This document shows, piece by piece, positions 50,013 through 58,471 of a DNA stretch of 64,000 nt. Positions within the stretch are counted from its first letter, which is position 1, and each line of letters starts with the position of its first letter. Made by a program: the position numbers and the translations under genes. The notes under the pieces were generated by a model, which ran no database searches, was not told where the DNA came from, and saw only the letters and a program-made list of their open reading frames with translations. Source of the stretch: Pseudomonas sp. Q11 (lineage in GTDB: Bacteria; Pseudomonadota; Gammaproteobacteria; Pseudomonadales; Pseudomonadaceae); NCBI RefSeq assembly GCF_024494355.1, contig NZ_JAKNQY010000022.1, positions 43,688 through 107,687 of the forward strand, read 5' to 3'.

Positions 50013-50049
50013 ATGCTTAAGGGCGCAACCGCCGCTGATCCGCACTCAT

Positions 50050-50235
50050 TCAAAACCTTGAAACACTGCGCATCGCATCCATCAGGCAACGCATGGCGAT
50101 CCGGTCGTTTTCCGACAGTTCCCGGTAGCGTTCCACCAGTCTTAGTTCGTCCATGCTGAGCGGCCGTGTCCTGCGCGCGTTCGTCAAGCATGGAAGGATC
50201 CCCAGCAATTCGGTGATGCCCTGTATTTTTGTCAT
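50050..50235 (-). CDS. Small hypothetical protein
   Basis: A 61-residue ORF: MTKIQGITELLGILPCLTNA, then 'RPLSMDELRLVERYRELSENDRIAMRCLMDAM'. The last part resembles the C-terminal tail seen on several phage-type repressors ('ERYRELSENDR'), but no DNA-binding domain is present. AAGGAC lies eight bases before the ATG at 50235. An in-frame TTG at 50364 would add 43 residues without a ribosome-binding site. It could be a remnant or a small regulator; function unknown. Confidence 0.5.
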   Translation of the reverse strand: MTKIQGITELLGILPCLTNARRTRPLSMDELRLVERYRELSENDRIAMRCLMDAMRSVSRF

Positions 50236-50600
50236 TGAGCCTTGTCCTTCTGTACGTCGAATTAACTTGATAGCACCTTCTGAATCCACGGGTTCAACGT
50301 CTATCTCGCTAAAGGATAGGGATGATTCACACCGTGAAAAGGGAGTTTTAGAGTAATTAGTCAAAAATGGCAGAATGACCCGATAAAAAAGGAAATATCT
50401 GTAAGGAAATTTAACTAAACCACGCTTTCCTCTCTCTCCCGGCCTACGTATCCCCTATGATTTTGCGCCTCGGTGAACCGATCCAGCTCTCAGGCATCTG
50501 TTCTAACGTCCGTTGCGTTTGGCCAAAGGCATGTCCGAACTTCTTTACCAGTCTCTGCTGCCAGGAAAGGCTCGGGATTGTTTCCAGAAAGGTTGTATTT
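50236..50600. other. AT-richer intergenic region upstream of opgD
   Basis: No supported gene. It carries the upstream region of the small ORF and of opgD. Base composition is noticeably more AT-rich around 50330-50420 than in surrounding genes. I do not see a convincing promoter. Confidence 0.5.
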
Positions 50601-52226
50601 ATGCACCGCAGGAATCTGCTCAAGGCTTCCATGGCTTTCGCGGCCTACACCGGGCTTTCGGCCTCAGGGCTCATGGCCGCGCGTGCCTGGGCTGCTGACC
50701 GGACCGCCGACGGCGAGGCCCGTCCTTTCGATTTTAATGGGTTGAAAGAACAGGCCCGGGAACTGGCCAAGAGCCGTTACGTCGACACCAAGCAAGTCTT
50801 GCCGCCGACACTGGCGATGATGTCCCCATTGCAATTCAACGCCATTCGCTACGACGCCAACCACTCGCTGTGGAATGAGCTGGACGGTCAGTTGGACGTG
50901 CAGTTTTTCCACGTCGGCATGGGCTTCAAGCAACCGGTGCGCATGTACAGCGTCAACGCCAAGACCCGCATGGCCCGTGAAGTGCACTTCCGCCCGGAGC
51001 TGTTCAACTATGAAAAAACCACGGTCAACACTTCGCAGTTGACCGGTGATCTGGGCTTCTCAGGGTTCCGGGTGTTCAAGGCGCCGGAGCTGGACCGGCA
51101 CGACATCGTTTCGTTTCTGGGAGCCAGTTATTTCCGCGCCGTGGACAACACCGGCCAGTACGGATTGTCAGCCCGGGGCCTGGCCATCGACACTTACGCC
51201 AAGAAGCGGGAGGAGTTCCCGGACTTCACCAAGTTCTGGTTCGAAATCCCGGACAAAAACAGTACCCGTTTCGTGGTCTACGCCCTGCTCGACTCGCCCA
51301 GCGCCACCGGCGCCTATCGTTTTGACATCGATTGCCAGCCTACCCGCGTCGTGATGGAGATCGATGCCCACATCAACGCCCGTACCGCCATCGAGCAACT
51401 GGGTATCGCACCGATGACCAGCATGTTCAGCTGCGGCACCGTTGAACGGCGCATGTGCGACACCATCCACCCGCAAATTCACGATTCCGACCGGCTGGCG
51501 ATGTGGCGCGGCAATGGCGAGTGGATTTGTCGTCCGCTGAACAACCCCGCCACCCTGCAGTTCAACGCCTTCGCCGACAACAACCCGAAAGGCTTCGGCC
51601 TGGTGCAGACCGACCACGACTTCGCCAGCTACCAGGACACCGTGGACTGGTACAGCAAGCGCCCGAGCCTGTGGGTCGAACCGACAACGGCCTGGGGCGA
51701 AGGCTCGGTCGATCTGCTGGAGATTCCTACCACCGGTGAAACCCTGGACAACATCGTCGCATTCTGGACGCCGAAAAAGCCGGTCGCCGCCGGTGAGTCG
51801 CTCAACTATGGCTACAAGCTCTACTGGAGCGCCCTGCCACCAGTGAGCACCGAGCTGGCCCAGGTCAATGCGACCCGCTCAGGCATGGGCGGTTTCATCG
51901 AAGGCTGGGCACCGGGAGAACACTACCCAACCGTCTGGGCCCGGCGCTTTGCCGTGGACTTCAACGGCGGCGGCCTCGACCAGCTCCCCCCCGGCACCGG
52001 CATCGAACCGGTGGTGACCTGCTCCCACGGCGAGGTGAAGGACTTCAACGTGCTGGTGCTCGACGCGATCAAGGGTTACCGCATCACCTTCGACTGGTAC
52101 CCGACCGATGACCGCGTGGACCCGGTGGAGATGCGCCTGTTCCTGCGTACCAAGGACCGGACCTTGAGCGAGACCTGGCTGTACCAGTACTTCCCGCCGG
52201 CGCCGGATAAGCGTAAGTATCCCTAA
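50601..52226 (+). CDS. opgD: Glucan biosynthesis protein D, Tat-exported
   Basis: A 541-residue periplasmic protein of the OpgD/OpgG family, which shapes osmoregulated periplasmic glucans. The N-terminus 'MHRRNLLKASMAFAAYTGLSASG' has the twin-arginine motif and a hydrophobic stretch ending at AWA. Family blocks seen: 'AMMSPLQFNAIRYDANHSLW', 'FFHVGMGFKQPVRMY', 'RPLNNPATLQFNAFADNNPKGFGLVQTDHDFASYQD'. The ATG at 50601 keeps the Tat signal at the start, and AGAAAGG lies upstream. The backbone synthesis genes opgGH are not in the window. Confidence 0.93.
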   Translation: MHRRNLLKASMAFAAYTGLSASGLMAARAWAADRTADGEARPFDFNGLKEQARELAKSRYVDTKQVLPPTLAMMSPLQFNAIRYDANHSLWNELDGQLDVQFFHVGMGFKQPVRMYSVNAKTRMAREVHFRPELFNYEKTTVNTSQLTGDLGFSGFRVFKAPELDRHDIVSFLGASYFRAVDNTGQYGLSARGLAIDTYAKKREEFPDFTKFWFEIPDKNSTRFVVYALLDSPSATGAYRFDIDCQPTRVVMEIDAHINARTAIEQLGIAPMTSMFSCGTVERRMCDTIHPQIHDSDRLAMWRGNGEWICRPLNNPATLQFNAFADNNPKGFGLVQTDHDFASYQDTVDWYSKRPSLWVEPTTAWGEGSVDLLEIPTTGETLDNIVAFWTPKKPVAAGESLNYGYKLYWSALPPVSTELAQVNATRSGMGGFIEGWAPGEHYPTVWARRFAVDFNGGGLDQLPPGTGIEPVVTCSHGEVKDFNVLVLDAIKGYRITFDWYPTDDRVDPVEMRLFLRTKDRTLSETWLYQYFPPAPDKRKYP

Positions 52227-52251
52227 GTTTGGTAGCGTCAGGGATGACGTC

Positions 52252-52343
52252 TTCGCGAGCAGGCTCGCTCCCACAGGGTAGGGTGTAGATCACAAGTTCT
52301 GTGAACAACACACATCCACTGTGGGAGCGAGCCTGCTCGCGAT
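52252..52343. repeat. REP pair, head-in orientation, GCGAGCCTGCTCGC core
   Basis: The arm TCGCGAGCAGGCTCGCTCCC...ACAG precedes its inverse CTGTGGGAGCGAGCCTGCTC...GCGAT, so the GTGGGAG heads face inward. Confidence 0.88.
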
Positions 52344-52382
52344 GAGGCCGGTACAGCCATCGAATACTCCAGCCCAATAAAT

Positions 52383-52415
52383 AAAAAGCCCCGGCCTAAA
52401 AAACCGGGGCTTTTT
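52383..52415. terminator. Bidirectional terminator between opgD and the OYE gene
   Basis: AAAAAGCCCCGG-CCTAAAAAA-CCGGGGCTTTTTG: strong stem with A and T runs between two convergent genes. Confidence 0.9.
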
Positions 52416-52430
52416 GTTTCAAGCTAACCC

Positions 52431-53537
52431 TTAATCGCGCAAATCCGATTCATGAATCGGCTGTTCCCGATGCGTGGCCCGCTGGTACTGCGCCGGCCAC
52501 GTGGCTTTGCGTCCCCCCAGGTCATCATCGGCATGCAACGCCCAGTACGGGTCGCGCAACAGTTCGCGGGCCAGGAAAATGATGTCGGCCTGGCAGGTCC
52601 GCAAGATGTGCTCGGCCTGGGCCGGTTCGGTAATCATGCCGACAGTGCCGGTGGCGATTTCCGACTCCTTGCGCACCCTTTCGGCAAAGCGCGTCTGATA
52701 ACCGGGACCGGTGGGAATTTCCGCATTCGCGGCGGTGCCGCCCGATGACACATCGATCAGGTCCACCCCCAGCGCCCTGAATCGCCGCGCCAGCTCCACG
52801 GTTTCATCCGGGTTCCAGCCATCCTCGACCCAGTCAGTGGCCGATACACGCACGAACACCGGCAACTCCTCAGGCCATACGGCCCTGACCGCTTCGGTTA
52901 CTTGCAGCACCAGTCGGATGCGGTTCTCGAACGAGCCGCCGTATTGATCGCGCCGCTGATTGCTCAAGGGAGACAGGAATTGATGCAGCAGATAGCCGTG
53001 GGCTGCGTGGACTTCCACGACTTTGAATCCGGCCGTCAGGCTACGTTTGGCCGCCTCCACGAACGCCTGGATGACACCGGCAATCTGCCCCTCGTCCAGT
53101 TGGATCGGCTGGGTGTGCTGCGGATCGAAGGCAATCGGCGATGGGCCGACCGGGACCCAGCCGCCCTCCTCCGGTTTTACGCTGCCATGCTTGCCGAGCC
53201 AGGGTCGCCAGGTGCTGGCCTTGCGTCCGGCGTGGGCCAGTTGTATGCCCGGCACGGCCCCTTGGGCGGTGATAAAGCGGGTGATGCGTTGCAGGGGGCC
53301 GATCTGTTCCTCGTTCCACAACCCCAAGTCCTGGTCGGTGATGCGGCCGTCGGCAGTGACCGCAGTGGCTTCGGTGAACACCAGGCCGGCGCCGCCCACG
53401 GCGCGGCTACCGAGGTGTACCAGGTGCCAGTCATTGGCCAGACCATCGGCGCTCGAATACTGGCACATCGGCGACACCGCGATGCGATTGGGCAGGGTCA
53501 ATTGGCGAAGGGTATAGGGTTCCAGCAGCAGACTCAT
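52431..53537 (-). CDS. Old Yellow Enzyme family NADH:flavin oxidoreductase (YqjM/XenA-like)
   Basis: A 368-residue FMN-dependent ene-reductase. 'LPNRIAVSPMCQYSSADGLANDWHLVHLGSRAVGGAGLV' has the cysteine (Cys25) typical of the thermophilic-like/YqjM class. 'GIQLAHAGRKAS' and 'EVHAAHGYLLHQFLSPLSNQRRDQYGGSFENR' hold the substrate-binding histidines and FMN-contacting residues. It would reduce activated C=C bonds of unsaturated carbonyls or xenobiotics. The natural substrate is unknown. The start at 53537 follows AGGTG. Confidence 0.9.
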   Translation of the reverse strand: MSLLLEPYTLRQLTLPNRIAVSPMCQYSSADGLANDWHLVHLGSRAVGGAGLVFTEATAVTADGRITDQDLGLWNEEQIGPLQRITRFITAQGAVPGIQLAHAGRKASTWRPWLGKHGSVKPEEGGWVPVGPSPIAFDPQHTQPIQLDEGQIAGVIQAFVEAAKRSLTAGFKVVEVHAAHGYLLHQFLSPLSNQRRDQYGGSFENRIRLVLQVTEAVRAVWPEELPVFVRVSATDWVEDGWNPDETVELARRFRALGVDLIDVSSGGTAANAEIPTGPGYQTRFAERVRKESEIATGTVGMITEPAQAEHILRTCQADIIFLARELLRDPYWALHADDDLGGRKATWPAQYQRATHREQPIHESDLRD

Positions 53538-53883
53538 GGGGCACCTCTCGAATCAGTGGGCAGGCTCCAGGGTTCTGTTTGAAAAGTCGACGAGTGACAA
53601 AAGGTGCAACACCCGCCCCCGCGGGCAAAGAAATCCGACAAGACGTCACAAGGGCTATCAAGCAGTGCTTAGAGCCTAGTCGACAACCCGAGAGGCGGGA
53701 GGGTTCAGAACTTAAAAATCGACGGTGTGACGCAATGGCGTACCCCTGTGGCGAGGGAGCTTGCTCCCGCTGGGCTGCGAAGCAGCCCCGGCATTCCAGC
53801 CATCACATCGCAAGGGGACGCTGGCGCGTCCAGCGGGAGCAAGCTCCCTCGCCACAGAGTACGAACGCAAGATAGGGGAGTAT
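53538..53883. other. Intergenic region between the OYE gene and recJ
   Basis: No gene. It contains about 200 bases upstream of the OYE gene and a GGGAGCTTGCTCCC-type REP pair (53747-53857) that ends 27 bases before the recJ stop. Confidence 0.6.
53747..53857. repeat. REP pair, GGGAGCTTGCTCCC core
   Basis: Arms TGTGGCGAGGGAGCTTGCTC...CCGCTGG and the exact inverse around about 55 bases. Confidence 0.88.
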
Positions 53884-55593
53884 CTACCGCGGTTCGATAT
53901 GGGCAATCATCAGTTGCACCGTTTCCTGGCCGCGAAACTCGTTGAGGTCGAGTTTGTAGGCCAGTTCGACCCAGCGCACGGTGGGGTTTGGCCAAATATC
54001 GCGATCGACGCCAAAGGCAATGCCGTCAAGCTTCACCGAACCGCATTCGCTCTTGAGGACGACCTTGAGGTGCCGTTCGCCCACCACGCGCTGTTCGACC
54101 AACTGGAACACGCCGTGGAACATCGGCTCCGGAAAATGCTGGCCCCAGGGCCCGGCGTGACGCAGCGCCCGGGCCAGCTCCAGATGGAATTCTTCCACCG
54201 CCAGGGTACCGTCCGACAACAGGCGCCCGGTCAGGTCTTCTTCACGCAACTGCCGGCGCACTTCAGCGTCGAACGCCTCGGCGAACAATGGAAAATTCTC
54301 TTGCGCCAACGTCAGCCCCGCCGCCATAGCGTGGCCGCCATACTTGCTGATCAGCGTTGGATGTTGCGCCGCCACTACACTCAGGGCATCGCGAATATGA
54401 AACCCCGGCACCGAGCGCCCCGAGCCCTTGAGCAGGCCGTCACCGGCATCGGCAAAAGCAATGGTCGGGCGGAAATAACGCTCTTTCATCCGCGAGGCGA
54501 GGATACCGATGACGCCCTGGTGCCACTGCGGATCGAACAGGCATAACCCGAACGGCATCGACTCCACCGGCAGGTCCTTGAGCTGGGCCAGCGCTTCACG
54601 CTGCATGCCCTGTTCGATGGATTTGCGATCCTGGTTCATGCCGTCCAGTTGCGCCGCCATCTCCCGCGCCAAGGCTGGGTCGTCAGTGAGCAGACATTCG
54701 ATGCCCAGGCTCATGTCGTCCAGACGCCCGGCGGCGTTCAGACGCGGGCCGAGGATAAACCCGAGGTCCGTGGAGGTGATACGAGAATGATCGCGCCTGG
54801 CCACTTCCAGGATGGCCTTGATGCCGGGGCGGGCGCGCCCTGCACGAATGCGTTCCAGGCCCTGATGCACCAGGATCCGGTTATTGGCGTCCAGTGGCAC
54901 CACATCCGCCACGCTGCCCAGTGCCACCAGGTCCAGCAGTTCGCCGATGTTTGGCTGCGGGCTGCTGACGTACCGGCCAAGGCTGCGCAGACGCGCCCGC
55001 AATGCCATCAACACATAAAAGATCACGCCGACACCGGCTAATGCCTTGCTCGGGAATTCACAGCCCGGCTGGTTCGGGTTGACGATGGCATCGGCCGCCG
55101 GCAGTTCAAGGCCTGGCAAATGGTGGTCGGTAACCAGTACCTTGAGCCCCGCCGCTTTCGCCGCCGCCACACCTTCGACGCTGGAAATGCCGTTGTCCAC
55201 GGTGATCAGCAACTGCGGTTCGCGGGTCAGGGCAACCTCGACAATTTCCGGGGTCAACCCGTAGCCGTACTCGAAGCGATTGGGCACCAGATAGTCGACA
55301 TGGGCCGCACCGAGCAAGCGCAGCCCCAACATGCCCACCGTGCTGGCCGTCGCGCCATCGGCATCAAAGTCGCCAACGATCAGGATGCGCTGGCGTTGCT
55401 CCAGCGCCACCACCAACAGATCCACCGCCGCGTCGATGCCCTTGAGTTGCTGATAAGGAATCAAGCGCGCCAGGCTCTTGTCCAGTTCAGCCTCGGACTG
55501 CACGCCACGGGCCGCATACAGGCGCGTCAACAAGGGCGGCAGGTCACCGAGGAATGGCAGGGTGTCGGGTAACTGGCGGGGTTCTATGCGCAT
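53884..55593 (-). CDS. recJ: Single-stranded-DNA exonuclease RecJ
   Basis: A 569-residue 5'-3' exonuclease of the DHH family used in recombination and mismatch repair. The metal motifs are 'IVGDFDADGATAS', 'LITVDNGISS', 'VLVTDHHLPG' and 'LGSVADVVPL'. DHHA1 ('YGGHAMAAGLTL') and the OB-fold follow. The length is close to E. coli RecJ (577). The upstream gene yaeQ is on the same strand, separated by a REP element. Confidence 0.96.
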   Translation of the reverse strand: MRIEPRQLPDTLPFLGDLPPLLTRLYAARGVQSEAELDKSLARLIPYQQLKGIDAAVDLLVVALEQRQRILIVGDFDADGATASTVGMLGLRLLGAAHVDYLVPNRFEYGYGLTPEIVEVALTREPQLLITVDNGISSVEGVAAAKAAGLKVLVTDHHLPGLELPAADAIVNPNQPGCEFPSKALAGVGVIFYVLMALRARLRSLGRYVSSPQPNIGELLDLVALGSVADVVPLDANNRILVHQGLERIRAGRARPGIKAILEVARRDHSRITSTDLGFILGPRLNAAGRLDDMSLGIECLLTDDPALAREMAAQLDGMNQDRKSIEQGMQREALAQLKDLPVESMPFGLCLFDPQWHQGVIGILASRMKERYFRPTIAFADAGDGLLKGSGRSVPGFHIRDALSVVAAQHPTLISKYGGHAMAAGLTLAQENFPLFAEAFDAEVRRQLREEDLTGRLLSDGTLAVEEFHLELARALRHAGPWGQHFPEPMFHGVFQLVEQRVVGERHLKVVLKSECGSVKLDGIAFGVDRDIWPNPTVRWVELAYKLDLNEFRGQETVQLMIAHIEPR

Positions 55594-55656
55594 GGGGTGA
55601 TGGAGATTTCTCTATAAACTGTGGAGTTTTGATTACTTGCTGCTCCTGCTCGGCCC

Positions 55657-55770
55657 TGTAGGAGCTGCCGAAGGCTGCGATCTTTTGATCTTTTGATCTT
55701 TTGATCTTTCACTTGAGACTCAAGCGCCAGGGGAAAGATCGCAGCCTCGCTTCGCTCGGCAGCTCCTACA
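55657..55770. repeat. REP-like pair, GTAGGAGCTG type, with an internal 8-bp microsatellite
   Basis: Arms TGTAGGAGCTGCCGAAGGCT and the inverse with GCAGCTCCTACA. Next to the left arm GATCTTTT is repeated almost four times (55679-55709), an apparent expansion of the family's GCGATCTTT block. Confidence 0.85.
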
Positions 55771-55783
55771 GGGCCCGGCGGGA

Positions 55784-56326
55784 TCAGCCGCGCTCACCCA
55801 GCAACCATTGCAACTGGACTTCGTGCTGGCCACGGTCATCGGTCACAAAAATCGTCCCCTCGCTGATCATCACATCCCACTTGATCACGCGGGGCATGTC
55901 CTTAGCGAGTGTCTCCAGCACTTCCTGGGGCACGGAGGCGATGTTGACGTTCTTGAGGTTTTTTACCGCCGGGATCACCTTGCCTTCCCAAACCCGCAGG
56001 CTGCCATAGGCCAGCAGACTGGTGCGTTCGGTGCGGCGCGAGCACCAGGTCAGGCGGTCGGCATCGGGCTGGCCAACTTCAATCCAGTGCAACACACGGT
56101 CATCCAGGCTTTTTTCCCACAGCGCAGGTTCATCGACATCCGACAGACCTCGGCCAAATGCCAGCAGCTCGTTGTACCAGAAAGCGTAGGCCAGCAGGCG
56201 CACGGTCATACGCTCCTCGGTTTCCGAAGGATGACGGGCGATGGTCTGCTTCACGTTCTCGTACACACTACGGTCGAGGTCGGTGAGGTTCAGTTCAAAC
56301 TTATAGGTCGTGGACGGCTGGGCCAT
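55784..56326 (-). CDS. yaeQ: YaeQ family protein
   Basis: A 180-residue protein with the PD-(D/E)XK-like fold of YaeQ: 'TYKFELNLTDLDRSVYENVKQTIARHPSETEERMTVRLLAYAFWYNE' and 'WEKSLDDRVLHWIEVGQPDADRL'. Structures show a nuclease-like core, but the activity is uncertain. E. coli YaeQ was once linked to RfaH-independent hemolysin expression. The ATG at 56326 fits the family; the longer ORF overlaps the divergent CoA-transferase region. Confidence 0.9.
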   Translation of the reverse strand: MAQPSTTYKFELNLTDLDRSVYENVKQTIARHPSETEERMTVRLLAYAFWYNELLAFGRGLSDVDEPALWEKSLDDRVLHWIEVGQPDADRLTWCSRRTERTSLLAYGSLRVWEGKVIPAVKNLKNVNIASVPQEVLETLAKDMPRVIKWDVMISEGTIFVTDDRGQHEVQLQWLLGERG

Positions 56327-56474
56327 GAACGGGCTTCTTGATACGAGGAAAGGCGGCAAGTCTAACCGATGAGGCGGGCATTCCACGAATTGCCGACCAT
56401 CAACCTGCGGCGACTGACGCTGGCCTATGATAAAACGCTCTATTCGTTCTGCCTTTTGTTCTACAGGATTCATC

Positions 56475-57674
56475 ATGTCGCTTACTGCCAAACCCCTTGC
56501 GGGCGTCAAAGTCATCGAACTCGGCACCTTGATCGCCGGACCTTTTGCCTCGCGGATATGTGGAGAATTCGGGGCCGAGGTGATCAAGGTCGAATCGCCC
56601 GATGGCGGGGACCCGTTACGTAAATGGCGCAAGCTGTATGAAGGTACGTCCTTGTGGTGGTTCGTTCAGGCGCGTAACAAGAAATCCCTGACCCTGAACC
56701 TCAAGCACCCCGACGGTCTGGCGATTCTGAAAAAGCTGATTGGCGAAGCCGACATCCTGATCGAGAATTTTCGCCCCGGTGTGCTGGAAAAACTCGGCCT
56801 GGGCTGGGATGTGCTGCATGCGTTGAACCCGAAATTGGTCATGGTGCGGCTCTCGGGCTTCGGCCAGACCGGTCCGATGAAAGATCAGCCCGGGTTTGGC
56901 GCGGTGGGCGAATCCATGGGCGGTCTGCGTTACATCACCGGGTTCGAAGACCGGCCACCGGTGCGCACCGGGATCTCCATCGGCGACTCGATCGCCGCCC
57001 TCTGGGGCGTGATTGGTGCACTGATGGCGCTGCGTCATCGCGAGGTCAACGGCGGAACCGGGCAAGTGGTGGACGTGGCGCTGTACGAAGCGATTTTCGC
57101 CATGATGGAAAGCATGGTGCCGGAGTTCGACGTGTTCGGTTTCATCCGTGAGCGCACCGGCAACATCATGCCGGGTATCACCCCATCGTCCATCCACACC
57201 AGTGCCGACGGCAAGCACGTGCAAATTGGCGCCAACGGCGATGCGATCTTCAAGCGCTTCATGCAGGTCATCGGCCGTGACGACTTGGCCAATGACCCGC
57301 AACTGACCAGCAATGATGGTCGCGACAGCCGCCGCGATGAGCTGTACGGGGTCATTGATCGCTGGGTCAACTCACTCCCGCTCGATACCGTTATCGAGCA
57401 CTTGAACCAGGCGGAAGTGCCGGCCAGCCGAATCTTCAGCGCCGAGGATATGCTCAGCGACCCGCAGTTCCTGGCCCGCGAAATGTTTCTGCAGGCCAAT
57501 CTGCCGGACGGCAAGGCGTTCAAGATGCCTGGCATCGTACCGAAACTTTCCGACACTCCGGGCACGTCCGAATGGGTGGGGCCGGCACTGGGTGAGCACA
57601 ATGCCCAAGTGCTCGGGGAACTTGGCTACGATGCGCAGCAGATCGCCCAATTGCGTAGCGACGGCGCCATTTGA
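56475..57674 (+). CDS. Class III CoA-transferase (CaiB/BaiF family)
   Basis: A 399-residue CoA-transferase. The catalytic aspartate is Asp171 in 'GISIGDSIAALWG'. N-terminal 'LAGVKVIELGTLIAGPFASRICGEFGAEVIKVE' and 'NFRPGVLEKLGLGWDVLHALNPKLVMVRLSGFGQTGPM' are family hallmarks. It moves CoA between carboxylic acids; the acid is not deducible and no partner lyase or dehydrogenase is adjacent. The ATG at 56475 starts 148 bases from divergent yaeQ. Confidence 0.9.
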   Translation: MSLTAKPLAGVKVIELGTLIAGPFASRICGEFGAEVIKVESPDGGDPLRKWRKLYEGTSLWWFVQARNKKSLTLNLKHPDGLAILKKLIGEADILIENFRPGVLEKLGLGWDVLHALNPKLVMVRLSGFGQTGPMKDQPGFGAVGESMGGLRYITGFEDRPPVRTGISIGDSIAALWGVIGALMALRHREVNGGTGQVVDVALYEAIFAMMESMVPEFDVFGFIRERTGNIMPGITPSSIHTSADGKHVQIGANGDAIFKRFMQVIGRDDLANDPQLTSNDGRDSRRDELYGVIDRWVNSLPLDTVIEHLNQAEVPASRIFSAEDMLSDPQFLAREMFLQANLPDGKAFKMPGIVPKLSDTPGTSEWVGPALGEHNAQVLGELGYDAQQIAQLRSDGAI

Positions 57675-57712
57675 TGCGGTGAGCGAAAGTCTGTGCCCAC
57701 TGAAGAACGAGC

Positions 57713-57800
57713 GTGGGAGCGAGCCTGCTCGCGATTGCGGTGGGTCAGTCAACATCAAGTCTACTGACCCGATGCTATCGTGAGCAGGCTCGCTCCCACA
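57713..57800. repeat. REP pair, GCGAGCCTGCTCGC core
   Basis: Head-out pair. The right arm has one change (CGTGAGC for CGCGAGC). The loop contains GGGTCAGT/ACTGACCC, extending the stem. Confidence 0.85.
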
Positions 57801-57849
57801 AAGGCCCAGCGGCAGAGCACGCTGAAACCTTAAACGCCAGGCAAAAAGA

Positions 57850-57881
57850 AACCCCGAGAAGTGGGGAGACAACTCGGGGTT
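57850..57881. terminator. Possible terminator hairpin
   Basis: AACCCCGAG...CTCGGGGTT, a 9-bp perfect stem with a 14-base loop. The left flank is A-rich, so on the minus strand T-rich sequence follows the stem, as for leftward termination of the DUF3509 gene. Confidence 0.55.
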
Positions 57882-57997
57882 AAACGTGACCATTCATGGT
57901 CCGTACCACAAGCGACAAGCACCGGAGCACAATGCTTGATCTTGCTGGTAACAGGTCTGACTCATCGGGACGTAGGAAGGTTCCCACGAAAGACCAT

Positions 57998-58285
57998 TCA
58001 ATTCGGGATAACCATGACCTTGTCACGCGCCAGATTACGCAGCGCGGCTATCACACAGGGCTCAAGGCGACCTTCGGCAATCAGTACATCGCGATGCAGT
58101 CCATCGACCACATCCGTCAGTTGACGCTTGTCGGTCAACTGAGCCTGGTTGAACATCCTTTCGACCATGATCGCCCCAGAGGCATTCTTCAGCGTGACCA
58201 GGCATTCGCCCTTGGCGCCAGAGGGAGTCAGCGTGACCTGATACGGGCTCAAAGCCTCACCCAGCAATAGGCTGATACTTTCCAT
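57998..58285 (-). CDS. DUF3509 family protein
   Basis: A 95-residue soluble protein: 'ESISLLLGEALSPYQVTLTP', 'GAIMVERMFNQAQLTDKRQLTDVVDGLHRDVLIAEGRLEP'. These blocks match the Pseudomonas DUF3509 family as I recall it. Function unknown. AAAGGG lies about eight bases before the ATG at 58285. It is 186 bases downstream of the receptor gene on the same strand, with a hairpin between (58363-58381). Confidence 0.7.
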   Translation of the reverse strand: MESISLLLGEALSPYQVTLTPSGAKGECLVTLKNASGAIMVERMFNQAQLTDKRQLTDVVDGLHRDVLIAEGRLEPCVIAALRNLARDKVMVIPN

Positions 58286-58362
58286 TCGCTCACCCTTTAA
58301 TAGTCTGAAAACAACTGCTTGTTCACAGTAGATGACCGTGAGCCGCAGCAGAAAGTTCGTTA

Positions 58363-58381
58363 GCGCACCGAGCCGGTGCGC
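58363..58381. other. Hairpin after the receptor gene
   Basis: GCGCACCG-AGC-CGGTGCGC, a perfect 8-bp stem between the receptor and DUF3509 genes. No T-run on either side. Confidence 0.45.
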
Positions 58382-58471
58382 CCCAAACCTGTTCAACCGA
58401 GCATGCGCGCCCAATATGACAGGGGAGCAACAGACATCGTGTGAAGGAGTTTTCCTAGCGAGCTGTCAGCG

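Larger units (their letters stand above)
57675..57997. other. Intergenic region between convergent genes with REP pair and hairpin
   Basis: No gene. It holds a REP pair (57713-57800), a terminator-like hairpin (57850-57881), and about 110 bases with nothing I can name. Confidence 0.6.

Noticed and set aside
49967..50191. Extended reading frame of the AbrB-type antitoxin
   Set aside because: It would translate the operator palindrome and lacks AbrB-domain similarity upstream of residue V of the chosen GTG start.
50236..50364. 43-residue extension of the small ORF at 50050-50235
   Set aside because: It needs a TTG start without a Shine-Dalgarno sequence, while the ATG at 50235 has AAGGAC at the right distance.
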